From Spirodela intermedia (taxonomy: Eukaryota; Streptophyta; Magnoliopsida; Alismatales; Araceae): a stretch of 64,000 bases of DNA. Every line of letters begins with the position of its first letter. The first letter of the stretch is position 1. The stretch covers positions 1,163,501 through 1,227,500 of the forward strand of contig LR746280.1 in assembly GCA_902729315.2 (NCBI GenBank), read 5' to 3'. The notes under the pieces are model-generated. The model made no database searches and was not told where the DNA came from. It was given only the letters and a program-made list of their open reading frames with translations. The translations under genes and the position numbers were made by a program. Shown here one piece after another: positions 1 through 13,381 of the stretch.

Positions 1-950
1 AACTAATCCCTCTTTTTTTCTCTACTTCCGAACATCTTTTTATTCTTATATATGTTGATGATTTATTACCCATTAGACCCAACCAACAATTCATAAATTA
101 TATTATCTCATGTCTTCATAATACTTTTACCATTAAAGATCTTGGAAAAGTAAAAATATTTTCTTGGTATAAAAATTCTACAAGTTTCCACAGGTTTCAT
201 CTTGTCTCAATCCAACTACCTCGCTACTATTCTTCAATGAGCCCACATGGATCAATGCAAGCCCTTTCCACTCCATGGTCAACCTCAACAGCTAAACTTA
301 AAATCAACAATGCCAAGCCTGATCTAACCTCCTATAGTAAAATCCTAGGGGGTCTGCAATACCTTGCCATCACTTAGCCAGACATAGCTTATGTAGTCAA
401 TTAAGCCTACCAGAAGATGCATGATCCCTCCTCTGAAGATTGGCTTCATCTAAAACATCTCCAGCGATATCTAAAAGGATCCATTTTCTTTGGTCTATAT
501 TTTACTTTTGATTCACCTCTACAGCTAACAGCTTACAATGATGCTAATTGGACCAGCTCCAAAGAAGATAGACAATCCACCGATGGCTATTTGATTTACC
601 TTGGCTGAAATCTCGTGTCTTGGTCTTCCAAGAAACAACCTACCATCTCTCGATCAAGCACTAAGGCAAAATACAAAGCCATAGAAAATACAGCACCGGA
701 GCTCATTTGGATTCAATCACTCCTTAATGAGCTTCGCATCACTACAACAAGTCCTCCCATTTTGTTTCATGACAACATCAGTGTCACCTATCTATTGACA
801 AACGACTCTATATCACTTACCTATATAACTGATTGTACCCTAGGGTTATCAAACAAGGGAAACTACTTCTTGTTTTTCCCCTTTCCTCCTCTATTGCTTC
901 TCTATTCTTCTAGTTCATCTCCTCTGATCTTCCATCTTTCTTCTTGAAAT
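1..950 (+). mobile_element. Ty1/copia retrotransposon remnant (RT end and RNase H)
   Basis: Short open stretches separated by stops and frame changes match the end of copia pol. At 417-608 there is a reverse-transcriptase/RNase H linker with the typical LHLKHLQRYLKG block and a YNDANW motif. At 615-830 is the RNase H block beginning SWSSKKQPTISRSSTKAKYK. The left part (1-400) carries a weaker RT match, including the reading LYVDD near 50-65. The catalytic frame is broken by stops at about 376 and 606, so this is a dead fragment cut by the window edge. No LTR was identified. Confidence 0.85.
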
Positions 951-1261
951 CCCTTGTGCTTTCATATTCCAGGTTTTTTGGCTTCTTAGAAACAAAGAGA
1001 AAAACCTACACAAAAAGACAATATTATAGGCCTGTAGCCAGGTTCATAAGGCTCACCACCTACTTTGAATGACATCACACACTTAGGGAAGCATACAAGC
1101 AACATTTTTTTCCTAATTAAAAAAACATGTAACACATCATTTGACAACATAGAGCATACTACTTGATGATGGGGTCATGCTTGGATAAAAAACAATAGGG
1201 CCTATATCATTTGAATTTGACCCTATATACTAAAACTCCTAGATATGTCGCGTGAAACCAC
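951..1261. other. Unassigned AT-rich spacer
   Basis: No open frame, repeat or RNA gene is supported here. It lies between the copia remnant and the receptor-kinase pseudogene and may include the copia 3' end. Confidence 0.4.
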
Positions 1262-2690
1262 AGATTCCAAGCACTCTTTCAACTCACGACCACTTCACTC
1301 ATCTTTGGTCTACTGCCAGACATAGGTGATGTACACGCCATGGCAACTTGGACTGTCTTTGATAAAGAATTAAGATCGTAATCTCCATTTAATCTTTGGT
1401 CGATTATGCTAGATACATCTCCTCTTCCTAATCTAGACTGCACCCATGGCACTATTGGAGCACTTTCTGCATCATCGCTGATTGGAGGCTGGCTGGTTAT
1501 AAGTTCCAATAGGACGACTCCAAAACTATGTACATCACTCTTCTCGTTCAGCCTATTTGTTTGATAGTACCTATAACCAAAGATGTCCAAATTCTGTTTA
1601 CTTCATATAATATAATTTTTAAAATTCATTATTTGCATCTACTGCAAGAGTAAAGTCTATATGAAAGTTTGAAAACTTCACATACTCGGGATCAAGATAT
1701 CTTGGAGTGCCAACAGCTGCAGTTGATATATGAGTGGTATCTTCATGACAAAATAGCCTAGATAACCCAAAATCTCCTAATTTAGCTTCAAGCTTTGCAC
1801 TTAACAGAATGTTTCATGTCTTTACATCTCTATGAACTACAGATGGCGTGCAAAAACTATGCAAATAGTGAAGTCTTGTAGGTGAAGATTTCATCAGTAG
1901 TACTCAATGGGGAAACTAGAAAAAGGAAATAGGTACATATAGATACAAAGTATTTTGAAATATTGATACCCTGAGCCATGTCTATTGCTATTCTTAGTCA
2001 CATGTCCCAACTTAGCCTGATGTTGCCATCTTTGTTACATGTTTCCATGTAAATGTGTGTTCAACATGCACAGCGAGCCAGCAAAAAAGCGAGAAAGAAA
2101 GAGAGAGAGAGAATGAGAGAGAGAGAGAGAGAGAGAAGTTGCTCCTCCATGATAAAAGTGTTACAAAAATACATAACTATTAAAAATATATAAACCATAG
2201 AAACCTGATAAGTGATCTGAGAGCGAGCCTTTCGGCATGTACTCATAAACGACTACTAGATTATTCTTGTCAGCACAATACCCCAGCAAATCCACTAGAT
2301 TTTTATGGTGGCCCCTCTAACAAGATTCTGGCCTGAAATTCAAATAAATCAACTATTTTGATTTCAGAAAATTACATAACGATTTAACCTTGGAAAATGA
2401 GGAAAAAACTATTAATATTTCAGTCATTTTCCCATCTCCATAATTTATGACTTACTTCTGCATGAAACTCTTTTGCTTCTTGGGAAGATTTGGAAAGCAT
2501 CTTACTGCAACTTGTCTGCCATCATTTAATAGTCCATAGTAGACAATTCTAAAACCTTCCCTGCCTATCATACACTCAAAGTTTCTTGTAATGTTTACTA
2601 TTTCAGAGAACGAGAATTGATGCCTCTCCAAATCCAAATCTTGTTGTCGCCCTGTCACTTGAGGGCCTATGTTGTCTCTTGAATTCATAA
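1262..2690 (-). pseudogene. Malectin-LRR receptor kinase, truncated kinase-domain copy
   Basis: Four minus-strand blocks match kinase exons of the receptor kinase at 21,054-26,546, in the same order: 2,452-2,690 (kinase start, with the ATP loop decayed to IGREGFRIVYYG and AVK changed to AVR), about 1,690-1,870 (VHRDVK and DFGLSR), and 1,279-1,590 (activation-loop end to the C lobe). A TGA at 1,814-1,816 interrupts the block right after HRDVKT, and the frame breaks again at about 1,276. No malectin, LRR or membrane exons are present. A GA tract (2,101-2,136) lies in what would be an intron. This is a dead tandem paralogue whose ectodomain half is missing. Confidence 0.85.
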
Positions 2691-3138
2691 TACGTATATC
2701 TAGAGTTGAAGAATGAAATATGTCAAAACGATGCCAAGAAGATATTGCATTGCTAATCCATGATTGAGTAAAACAAATATTAAAATCAGCATACGAATAT
2801 TGCCATACTCATTGGTTCACATTGTACAGTACCTCGCTTTCTTCCTTTAAGTCTCCATCCCAGTATAAATGTTCTAAAGAGATCACTTCTAGATACATAT
2901 ATTCCTACCATTAGGGGAATGATGTTCTTCTTTTATCCATTCATCATTTCACATGAACTACTTTGTTGCAAAGTTTTGTGTTGCCATCAGTGCTGCATTT
3001 TTAACTAAAAAAACATGGTGCATAAGTGTTTAAAAAATTGCAGTAAAATCGTAATTTTGAAAACCAATGGGGAAATAAGCACCACCATATGAATGAATGT
3101 TTACTACTTAAGTCTCATACTTAAACCACCATATATAA
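2691..3138. other. Unassigned AT-rich sequence
   Basis: I see no coding signal. It lies between the kinase pseudogene and the alignable start of the left gypsy LTR. The outer end of that LTR may be here but is too diverged from the right copy to place. Confidence 0.35.
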
Positions 3139-4253
3139 TTTCCAATTGATAGATTATTTTTTTACAACTTTTAATTAAAAGTGTAACAAAAATAATTTTA
3201 AACTAAGAAATTAGTGATTATGACATCAGTTGACATCAACCCATGAAGAATATCCCCAAATCCAAGTCGCCAGATATACATCAACTTGTATTTCTCAAAA
3301 TCAAAGCAAAAGTACTACCAAATAAAATGTGATTTAAAAAGAGAAATTATTTCCAACATCATTCATAATTGAATATAACTTTTTATAAATGAAAGAAAAG
3401 TAAAAATAATGTAAAGATTCAAGTTCTACTCAAGAATAGGCAGAAGAGTAGTCAATGGAATTTCCACCTGAATTTGATCAATTTGTGTAGGTGCAGTGCA
3501 CCGAATAAATTCTTACGCAATCTCTAGTCAATGAATGATGATCCCAACAACTATTAATTGCTGGAACTGATTGATAGCAGTGGTTCAACTCCGAGCATGC
3601 CACAACATCCGAAGAAGGATCCTCAAAAGAAATTCTTCATCATTTATATTGAGTGAAGAATGGGATGAGTTTATGGATGAAGTTCTGCTTTTGTAGTAGT
3701 TGAATCAAAGAGAAATTGTGACGAAATCCATTGTTTGTATCACATTGATGATTTGGGCGAATCTAGTGTTCATCACCACTATTGGAAGAGAAAATGCTTG
3801 TGAGAAGTAATAGATTGATCAAAGATGCCCTATTCTTCCTCCCCCAACATTTTTACTTCTTCCTATGTGTTAATTCCATCAATTTCGTCAAATTATCCAC
3901 CATACTACTCATCAGATTTGTTACATCCGACATTGATATAGAAAACCTTAAAAAATAAATTAGTATTTTATTTAATAAGCTCAAGAAATTTCAATTCAAA
4001 GAATCAGGAAAAAAATAAGAAATAAATAAAATAAACATAGTTACATTTTCATAATAATATTAACCATTATATCAAAATATTTTATGATCAATTTTTAGAT
4101 TAAACTATATTTTTAAAAAATAATAATATAATCATATAAATAAGTTTAATACCATTTTTTCTAAATTAAAATAATTTAAAATTATTTCATAAAATTAAAT
4201 AAGAAATTATAAAATATTAACATTTTATCATTTAATTAAAATGAGAGTTATCA
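3139..4253 (-). repeat. 3' LTR of the Athila/Tat-type element (left copy)
   Basis: This aligns with 13,550-13,690 plus 15,312-16,303. Shared anchors include GATTATGACATCAG (about 3,217 and 13,630), AATGAATGATGATCCCAACAA (near 3,530 and 15,570) and the terminal ATGAGAGTTAT (4,241 and 16,291). The plus-strand end is ...TTATCA, so on the minus strand the LTR opens with TGATAA. The outer (low-coordinate) end cannot be fixed because similarity fades before 3,139. Confidence 0.75.
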
Positions 4254-4630
4254 GACCTCCCCAACTTATCTCATTGCTAGTCCCTTAGAAATGAAAATAA
4301 AAAAGTAATTACTTCATTGAATAGAACTCTATTTTGACTCTAATGCTTTGATCTAAATGTAACGCTAAAATTTTTATTTCTTTTTATTAAAAAAATCAAT
4401 ATTCTTGATAAGTCTTCATTATCATGAGTTAAGAATTAGTAAATAATATAGTTTTAGCCTTAACTCATGATAAATAGACTTATATTTATGTTAAAGTGTG
4501 AAAAGTGGTTTTTAGTTGATTAACATAAATTTTTGGGTAATTATGTAATTTTATATGAATTTATATAATTTTTACAATCTTACTTTTGAGATAAATGAAG
4601 AAAAAGAAATAAAAATAAAAATAAAATAAA

Positions 4631-5760
4631 ATGGGAGGGACTCGCCGGCCAGCCGGGCCCGCAAACAGGTCGAAAGCACAGTTGGGGAGGAGCCACGAGC
4701 AGGGGCTCAAGCGGCTAGGACCAATAGGGGCACGTGTGCGCCACTCTCCTTCCACGTCACTAGTGGCCAGCCAGTTGTGGGCCAAGGAATGGTCACACAC
4801 GCGTGAGAAAAGGATTTGATCAAAAATGTAATAGTACTATATATTCGTCAGAAACTTCAGTACACAATCGATGTGAGACTAAACCCGCATCACACCCTCC
4901 CTAGAAAGGGGTGGGCAACCGACACAGGTTCAAATCCTTCTAGAGCCAAAAGTCATTTTTATTTGATTATCGCGACTTTCTTGCAGATCACCGGTGAAGG
5001 ATTAAGTAATCAGAATCACTAGATCATCGGCGAAAATCTCGTCAATACGATTCACGGAGCATTGTTACAAAAATTGTTGAAGGATTTGCGATAAAAGGAT
5101 CGTGAATCCATCGAGTAAATCATCTCCGATTGATCGACGAACAAGTCGTCGTCAGGAAGAGGATGATCCATCAGGAGATGAGTCGCCACCTCATGAGAAC
5201 GTACCAGATACAATAAAGAACCTCCTCTTGCTGCACAGACTTAAGGATGAAACTCCCTGACACGTGCCCCACCTCCATCCAGCTCCTCTCTGTTGGGTGA
5301 CAGCCGCCGAAGAGCCACAAAGTTGTCGTTTCTCTGCTCCACTAGGTGACAGCCGTTGGAAACGATTCGATGACCCATTTCATTGATCTCTAGACTTCAT
5401 AAAGAGATCTAAAGATTACTTGCATCGTCTTTGTCCAAGGAGAGCCTTCGAGGCCGTGAACACTGCACGACTATCCTTTCAAACGCTCAGGATTCCAGTG
5501 CATCGTCAACGCATCGCCGCCGCGACGCCGAATCTCTATTTTCCTACTTTCAACTAACTTTTCACTTCATTTAGTGATAATTTGTGTGATTTAAATTTAC
5601 CAAGATATACTTCATTCAATTATAATTCTTTTGACTTTTACAAATATTAATTTGATCAATTAAATCATATATAATCGCTTATGCAAGAATCGTCAGGCGG
5701 AACTCTGTTTCCGCCTAATTCGCATTTGTCGGGCGCTGACGTCATCCTGATGTATGCACC
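4631..5760. other. GC-richer island inside the gypsy 3' region
   Basis: Base composition shifts abruptly from very AT-rich flanks to GC-rich sequence (for example around 4,631-4,800 and 5,240-5,540), then back after about 5,760. It contains CACGTG at about 4,731, TGACGTCA at about 5,739 and an 8-bp inverted repeat AGGCGGAA/TTCCGCCT at about 5,695-5,716. No convincing protein reads through. It could be the long 3' non-coding part of the element, captured host DNA, or a nested insertion. Confidence 0.4.
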
Positions 5761-7380
5761 CTTATTTCCTTTTTCGTCAATTTTAAATATATTTCCTTTT
5801 TATTTCTTAGTATAAAATTCATAGAAAATAGTATTCTTTGAGGAAAATTCTAAATAATTACCAAATATTATATTACACCCTTATGATTGACTTGAAAAAT
5901 TACTGCTATCTTTGGAAGTTTAATTGAATTATAATTGATATATTTATTCAGAAATACTTTTAAATATTCAAAAATTCATATTTTCTAGTTTTATAAATTT
6001 TAAATTTACGTGATTTACTATACAACGACTAAGTCACATCAATTCTCAATTGACAATTAGCAAATAATCAGAAATTTAAGAGTTTATATCTATTCATGAA
6101 TAAGATCCAATTATTTCACATATCATTTCATAGTTCTTAAATCTAAGTCCTCTTCTTATTTCTGAAATTTCAGAATTCTTCATTACAAAATCTTGACCAA
6201 AGTACCATAAAAGCTTTATATCTTAGGTTCATAAGATAAGAATCAAAAGGAAAATTAATCATCCATGTTCAAACTACCCTTAAAAATTGCACAAAGTTCT
6301 CATTTGATAATCACTTTTAACATCAACTATGAATTTCAATATTCAGGTATATGAATATATTGAATCTCTTTCTCTAAACAATAATAGACAAGTAGGTTCT
6401 CGTTTTTTTTTCTTTTTTTTTTGTCCAAAATACACATGTGAAAGCTCCACAGGACAATTGAGAAGGCCCGTGTCTTTTCTTCTTTTTTCAAACTTACATT
6501 GTCTAAAAATATAAATAGTTGGAATTCATGGAGTCTGATTCTTTCTTCCTATTGGCATACCTAATTTCTACTCAAAGTGACTACTTCCATGATTTCTTTG
6601 CATCATATTACGTAGTATACAAATTTTCAAGCTATGAAAAGAATACCAATTTCAGTTTCATGATCATTTTGTGTACTTTATAGATAGTTGAACACTTTAG
6701 ATCTAGACTTATCTATCTTAGCCCAATTCATTTCAACATACTTCCTCTATAATATTTGACTATTTATAATAAAAAATTCATAAAAATTGAAATAATTAGA
6801 GTTGGATTTCCTTTGATTTAGGTTCCATCCATGATATGTGAATTTTGTTTTCATCTATTCATGTTTGATATATTTTCTTAGTTCTTATGAAAAAAAATTC
6901 TAATTTTCAAAAATAATATAAGATAAATAAATTAATTCTAAAACTTCATAGTTTTCTTAATTTTCACTCTCCACTCTCTGCCAACCTTGACTAAAATTAG
7001 CATTGTCCCCAATGATGTAAAGAAGTTTAACCATTTAAATATTCAAAAAAAATTAGAAATTATATATACCAAAGAAAGACAAAATCAGAAAATCAAATTT
7101 AAATGGGTAGGGTTAGAGTGATAGTATATGTACTTCTTGATTCAATCATCTATTTATTTTTCAGTATATTTCATATTTTCAATCACTGATGCGATTCCTT
7201 TTCTTCTGTATCTTTTTACTACATTTATTATAAATTAAAACAACAAGGGAAAATAAATATGAACTAAAAACTAAAAGAAGTAAAAATATTTATATGTATG
7301 TTTTTATTCTAGTTGTAATGATGAAATAGATCTCTAATGATGATAACACCATGATCTTAAATTTAGACTTTAATTTTTCT
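5761..7380. other. AT-rich 3' part of gypsy internal region, no coding signal
   Basis: This lies downstream (on the minus strand) of integrase and before the GC island. Only short, unsupported open frames are present, and no envelope-like frame is recognisable. Confidence 0.4.
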
Positions 7381-7389
7381 AAAAATAAT

Positions 7390-8335
7390 TTGAGCTTAGA
7401 ATCATAAAGTCATACTTTTTGGTTTGTTTTAAATTATTTTCCTCTAATGTATATATCATGAAATTCTTTAGTGTAAGCTTTATAAATTTTGATATTTTGA
7501 TATGCCTCATTTCTAGGTTCTTTTAACTCTTGAAGTAATCTATTTTTTCCAACCCCTCTTTCAAGTTCATGTTAACTTGTTGGCATAATTTTCCATAAAT
7601 TAACCTTAATGGAGAAGTTCTCAAAGGTGTTTTAAAGTAGTTTGATAAGCCCACAAAGTATCATTTAATTTTGTGAATCAATCTTTCTTATCCAGTTTCA
7701 CATTTTTCTTAATTAATCATAATATTTCGCATTCAGATTCTTTGTATGTCTCCATTTGCTACTTTACCTTGTCCATTGATTTGTAGATCATAAGGAGTTA
7801 CAATCCTATAGTTCACACTATTTTTTTTAGTAATTTTATAAATTGACGATGTGTAAAATGAGTTCCTCCATCACTGATAATAGCTTCGGGACAACCAAAT
7901 CTAGAAAATATGTGACTCTAAATAAATTTGATAATATTCATATAATTATATTTCTTAGTAGCAATAACCTCTACCCACCTGGACGCATAATCTATAGCCA
8001 ATCAAATAATTTAAAAGTAAATGAAAGTGAAAAGGGACCCATGAAATTAATTTTCCTAACATCAAATACTTCACAATTAAAATAGGTTGTAAAGGTATCT
8101 CATCTTTACTACTTATATTTGTAAATGATTGACATGAATGACATGTTTTACAAAAATAATCAGCATCCTTAAATAAAGAAGGCCAAAAAAAATCTACATT
8201 GTAAAATTTTTCAAGCAGCCTTCTTTCTAAAGAAATGATCACAACAATTAGATGCATTGATGATTTCAATTTAGAGGTTAAATATGTTGTCGTGATGCAA
8301 CTAAGTTCATGCAAATACCATTTATAAAATCTCAC
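7390..8335 (-). pseudogene. Gypsy integrase (zinc-binding part and core), broken
   Basis: The minus strand at 7,955-8,335 carries the tail of the HHCC zinc-binding module (FFWPSLFKDADYFCKTCHSCQ at its end). Toward lower coordinates follow a decayed GGTHF-like catalytic core block (about 7,860-7,890), then NYRIVTPYDLQINGQ and FKTPLRTSPLRLIYGKLC, all typical of Ty3/gypsy integrases. Several frame changes and stops interrupt it. The N-terminal integrase linker is displaced to 9,416-9,640 by an inserted segment. Confidence 0.8.
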
Positions 8336-8339
8336 TCTT

Positions 8340-9415
8340 TATTTAGGATGAGTAATGGTTGATCTTCAAGGAGTATGGGTAATGAGAGTACGAATTTTAC
8401 TTATTTTATTTCTTATATATATATATATATATACTTGAGGTTGTGAATAGAAAAATTAAATCTAAAAAAGGTAAAGACAATTGAAATAGAAATTGTGACA
8501 AAAGGTAGAGAATGAATCTAACGTAATGAAATATGATAGAATAAATGATAAAACTAGTTTGAACTAAGATTACAAGGACGCCCTAAATCTAGATCGTACA
8601 CAAATCTCCTTGTGCGTCAATCCTAAGCCGAGTCGTGTTTGATCTACGATGATTTTAATGTGCTTTAGATCTCTTCTTCACAATGATCTTGGGCATAAGA
8701 ATGTCATTGATCGAGTCTTAATTTTCTTCTTTTTTCCTTCGACTAGCCACTACTAGATAGAAAGCCAAAAAGCCTTCTCCAAGGGAGGGACGAGAGACCT
8801 CAACCTCTAGAAAATTAGGCCCTTCAATAGATGATTATGATTAATAATTGACTCTCTTAGTAGATAGCCCAGATTCTTCCATGAGGGTGATGCTCTAATC
8901 CTCCTCTTAGTCTCCTTTTAAGGTGTCCTAAGATGGATGACCTAAATCTCATCTCTTAGTAGTCCTTCTAAGTCTAAATGGGCTAGGCCAAAGTCATGTG
9001 CCACTTAAGGTCTAAATGGGTCTGACCAAGATGACACCTTCTCTTGGGCTCATAAAGACATTAGGCAAGCCCTCTCCATAAGACTTGGGCTTTCTCTTAG
9101 GCTGAAAGCTTAGACTTCTTTCATTACTTCTAACTCATAATAAGAGCTCACGTAAGTCCTTGCAATCAAATAATTATCAAGAAAATATGAGAGAATCACT
9201 ACTTGACTTCATAAAAGTTAAGTGGGGTTAGTCTCATAATATTAATAAAATAAGTAAAATAATATGTACTATGACTTAAATAATAAAATCTTATAAATGT
9301 CATAATAAGTCGATAACACGTATAATTACATTCTCTACCCATTAATTAGCATCTATATATAAGATATTAATGTATACGTGTAACTATATAATTTATAATT
9401 ATCATGCATGACATA
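8340..9415. mobile_element. Insertion splitting the gypsy integrase
   Basis: The RNase H-to-integrase linker ends near 9,416 (minus strand) and the zinc-binding block resumes at about 8,335. The intervening 1.08 kb has no pol similarity and a different texture, including an (AT) run at 8,418-8,433 and moderately GC-rich non-coding sequence at about 8,570-9,130. It is best explained as a nested insertion such as a solo LTR. Exact ends and target duplications are not resolved. Confidence 0.45.
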
Positions 9416-10960
9416 TTTTCTAACTATTAGATTGTTCATCCTCTAGTACATATCATCTGAAAATTTGATCTTACTAAATAAAATAAATTAGGTTCATTCC
9501 AAAATTATCTTCTAATTTTAGCAAAGAAATAATCATATTCATATTTTTTTCTAAAATTTTGGTAACTGATTTGAAGCTAAAAAATTTATAATATGAACGT
9601 ACTATGGATGTTTTTGTTGTTGAATTGTCAAAATTTACTCATTAAGGAATGAATCATGTAAAGAAATGAGATCAGCCTCCATAGTACTTAATCTTGAAAA
9701 ATGATCAGCTATCACATTCTCAAAACCTTTTTTATCTTTAATTTTTAAATCAAATTATTGAAGTAATAAAATCCATATCAAGAGACACGGTTTAGCACCC
9801 TTTTTATAAGAAGAAACTTAAGTCTAGCATGATTAGAATAAATAATAATTTTAGAGCCTAAAATATAAGATCTAAATTTTTCTAATGCAAAGAATACTGC
9901 CAATAATTCTTTTTTTGTGGTTGTATAAGTTAATTGAGCATCAAAAAGTTATTTTGCTTGCACATGCTATTACCATAAATTTTCTATCAATTTTTTCGCC
10001 CTATGACAACCCCAATAGTTTGATTAGATACTTCACACATAATTTCAAGTGGTAAAGACCGATTTAGAGATTGTAAAATAGATGCTTGAGTTAATTTTTT
10101 CTTAATTAAATTGAAGGCATGTAAATAAGAGTCATAAAAAATGAATGGTGCATCTTTAGCAGTGAAGTAAGTGATTTGCCTATTTTTGTAAAAATATTTG
10201 ATAAATCTCCTATAAAATCCAGCATGACATAAAAATGAATGAATTTGTTTAATATAAGTTGGAGCTTGTAATTTAGAAATAGTTTCACTTTTATCTCTAT
10301 CAACTAATAATCCTTTATCACTTACCAGATGACTCAAGACCATTCCTTCTTTTATCATAAAATGACTCTTTTCACAACTCAAAATTAAATTATTTTCTAT
10401 GCATTTATTTCTTTTTCTAAATTATGCAAACAGTCATCAAAGGAGTTCTCAAATATAGGAAAATCATCTATAAATACTTTTATATCATTTCCTACCATTT
10501 CTGAAATAATTGAAATCATTCAATATTGAAAAGTAGCTGGGGCATTACAAAGACCAAAAGACATCCTCTTAAAAGCAAAAGTACCAAAAGGACATGTACA
10601 TGTGGTCTTTTCTTGATCATCTAAAGGAATAAAAATCTGATTATAACCAGAATATCTATCCAAGAAATAAAAATATTTTGACCCACTAACTTTTCTAAAA
10701 TTTAATTTAAAAATCCTAAAGAAAAATGATATGTTTTGGTTTCTGCATTTAATTTTCTATAATAGATCAAAACCTGCCAACTAGTGGTTAATCCTATTTG
10801 AAACTCCTCTTTTTTCATTTTTTATTACAATCTATCCAGATTTTTTTGGAAACACTTAAATAAGGTTCACCCACTTGCTATCTGAAATTAGATAAATAAA
10901 ATCAGCATCAAGCCATTTCATAATTTCATTCTTCAGGACCTCCCTAATATTTAGATTTAA
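9416..10960 (-). pseudogene. Gypsy reverse transcriptase, RNase H and integrase linker, broken
   Basis: Reading down the minus strand: RT fragments near 10,770-10,450 (a YRKLNAET block, then a degraded FMDDF-like catalytic block at about 10,460-10,490); the RT thumb and start of RNase H at 9,987-10,382 (SEKSHFM-like start, GFYRRFIKYF); RNase H at about 9,860-9,940 (AQLTYTTTKKELLAVFFALEKF); and the linker at about 9,416-9,700. Stops and frame changes occur throughout, so no activity is expected. Confidence 0.8.
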
Positions 10961-11710
10961 TATTCTCTAAGGTTGTCTACTAGGTTCAGCTTTTTCTACA
11001 TAGATATGACCTGTGCATATATCTGAATTTATTCTCTTCAAATCAGCTATCTCCCAACCAATTTCTTTTTTATATTTCTTTAAAAGTTCAAGTAATCTAA
11101 TTTCTTCATATTCCTCCAAATCTGCAGCCATAGTTACAAGAAATGATTTTCCTAAGAATGCATATTTTAATCTATTCTCTAATTCTTTAAGCTCGAATTA
11201 AGGATTATTTAATTTTTTACTATGTTCTTCCTTAAATCCCCAAAGCTCTTGTTATTTTTCTGTATTTTTTTCAGCTTCTTCTAATATTTCTTCAAGTTAG
11301 TCCTGAAATTCTTCAAAATTCCATGAATATTTAATTTCTTGATTGGCAAAAGTTTTCTGCACACAATCATCTACATCATCCATTTCATTCATTTCTGAAA
11401 CTTAAATTTACATCAAATCTATTTTACGACACTCAAATTTTTTTTTACTTGATAAATTTTCTACACTTTGAAAATTTTTAATTTCCACAATTTGATCTCC
11501 ACATTTGATTTTTTCTATTCTTGTTGGGACATCAATATTTATTTGAGCAGTATTGAAAAATGGTCTACCTAAAATAATTGGCATTTTGCTAAATTCAAAA
11601 TGTGAATTCATTTCTAAAACCACAAAATCAGTGGAAAATAAACATCATTTCACAGTTACAACTACATTTTCTAATATTCCTTTTGTATTTTTAATTAATA
11701 GATCTACAAA

Positions 11711-11926
11711 TTAAAGCACAACAGAGGATGGTTTTAAATTAGAAACTTGAAAACATTCACAAACTGCTATAGGTAATAAATTAATACTAGCACCCAAATC
11801 TAACAATGCATTCTTAAAAACATATCCACCAATATTATAAGATATTAAAGGCACACTTGGGTCCTTAAGCTTTCCTGGCATTTGATTCAGCAACATAGCA
11901 CTTGCATGAGTAGATAATTTTTCCAT
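11711..11926 (-). pseudogene. Gypsy aspartic protease fragment
   Basis: The minus-strand frame contains DLGASINLLP, equivalent to the D(S/T)GA active-site loop of gypsy proteases with Leu in the Ser/Thr position, preceded by KDPSVPLISYNIGGY. A second piece at 11,408-11,623 continues the domain (PIILGRPFFNTA). It sits between gag and RT, as expected. Confidence 0.8.
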
Positions 11927-12689
11927 TCTTGGTGCTCTCTTTGGTGTTAAATTCCTTCAAAACTTTTGCATACATTGGAATATTCTCCACTACCTAAAAA
12001 ACAGGAACTTTAATATAAACATCTTGAAAAAAAATCTTAAATTTTTATTTTTTTCTGATTTCTTTTTCTGCTTTGATTTTAGTACATCTAGTAAGGAGAC
12101 ACTCTTGGACTTTGGTGGAGATTTCTCTACCATCTCCTTAAATTGTTGTGATTGCTCTTGTTTTTCATCTTCCACAACTATTGGCTCTTCTTTTTCTTCT
12201 GCTTCTATCATCTCTTCACATATTTCAAGTCTTTTTTTTTTGCATTCTCTTTCTCTTCATATGGATTGTTGAGAATTTTCTCATTTCTCAATGTGGTGAC
12301 CACTCTGATTTGTTTATTTTGGTGTGCTTTAGATTTTTTATATAACTAGGCTCTCCTTGTTGATATTCTTGTTGTTAACTATTTGGATTTGCTAAGGTCA
12401 GACTTGGAAGTTGCTCTAGTTAATTTGTTTTTTTTTTGTTGAGTTTTGTATCTATCCTTTGTTCCATTTGCATTATACTTTCTTGAATTTTTTGTTGCTA
12501 CTGCTCAAATTTGTGTTGCATCTCTTACTAAAAAGTCATTTGATTTTGTATCATTTGACTTATCATTTGATGCTACATGTTCATAGAAGGATTAGTTTGA
12601 CCAAATGGAATATTAGATGAATAAACTAGAGGAACTTGCATAGATCTAAATTTATTTTCATAGGTTTATTTTGAGAAAACTGGGATTTC

Positions 12690-13280
12690 AAAGCTTATGA
12701 ATTTTGGATATTGTTTGATATTTAGCCCATGCCTCATGAAAAGCTCCTCTTGAATTTTGTGAAAAATCTAAAATTACCTTCCTCATGCTTTTGGTTTCTC
12801 CTCTAGAATAAAATCTATTTAAAAAATCATGCAATAATATAGCACTTATTCTATTGTTTCCATCTAAAGTAGAAAACCAATAAATAGCTTCATTCTTAAG
12901 AGAAAATGGAAATAAAGTCAATATCATTGAATCATAAACTTCCTTAATGGTAGCTCAAATTCTTTGAAATTCTCTATGATGAGCATAAGGATCTTCATGT
13001 TGATGGCCATAAAAAGTAACATTTGAAAAACACTAGGTTTAATTTCTTTAGTACCAACAGGGTTTCCTAATAGGTCTTGACATGGATTTAGGGTGAAATT
13101 ATCCTTCAATAATCTAGGCTGCTGATTGACATTTTGAGGATTCAAATTTCTAAAGTTTTTAGTAGAAAACCTTTTCTTTCTAATTTTAGAAAATTCTGAC
13201 CTTAGGTTTAATGATCTCTTACCTAGCATCCACCACATTAAAGAAGAAAAGAAAAGAATAAAACTAATAAAATAATACAA
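12690..13280 (-). pseudogene. Gypsy gag fragment
   Basis: The frame at 12,688-12,927 contains FPFSLKNEAIYWFSTL and a FLNRFYSRGETKSMR block, characteristic of Athila/Tat gag. The frame at 12,924-13,280 overlaps it and carries the upstream gag part in a shifted frame. The lysine/glutamate-rich frame at 11,990-12,211 is probably the gag-protease linker. Confidence 0.75.
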
Positions 13281-13381
13281 ACTGAAAAGAAATAAACAAA
13301 TACAACTATCACAATTTTTTTAGAACTATTTATTTTTTATCTATCACATGGATCATAAAATACACATTTTTAAAAACTTTC

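Noticed and set aside
4860-4945. tRNA-like B box (GGTTCAAATCC) at about 4,928
   Set aside because: No matching acceptor stem, anticodon arm or A box can be folded around it, so a tRNA or SINE cannot be supported.
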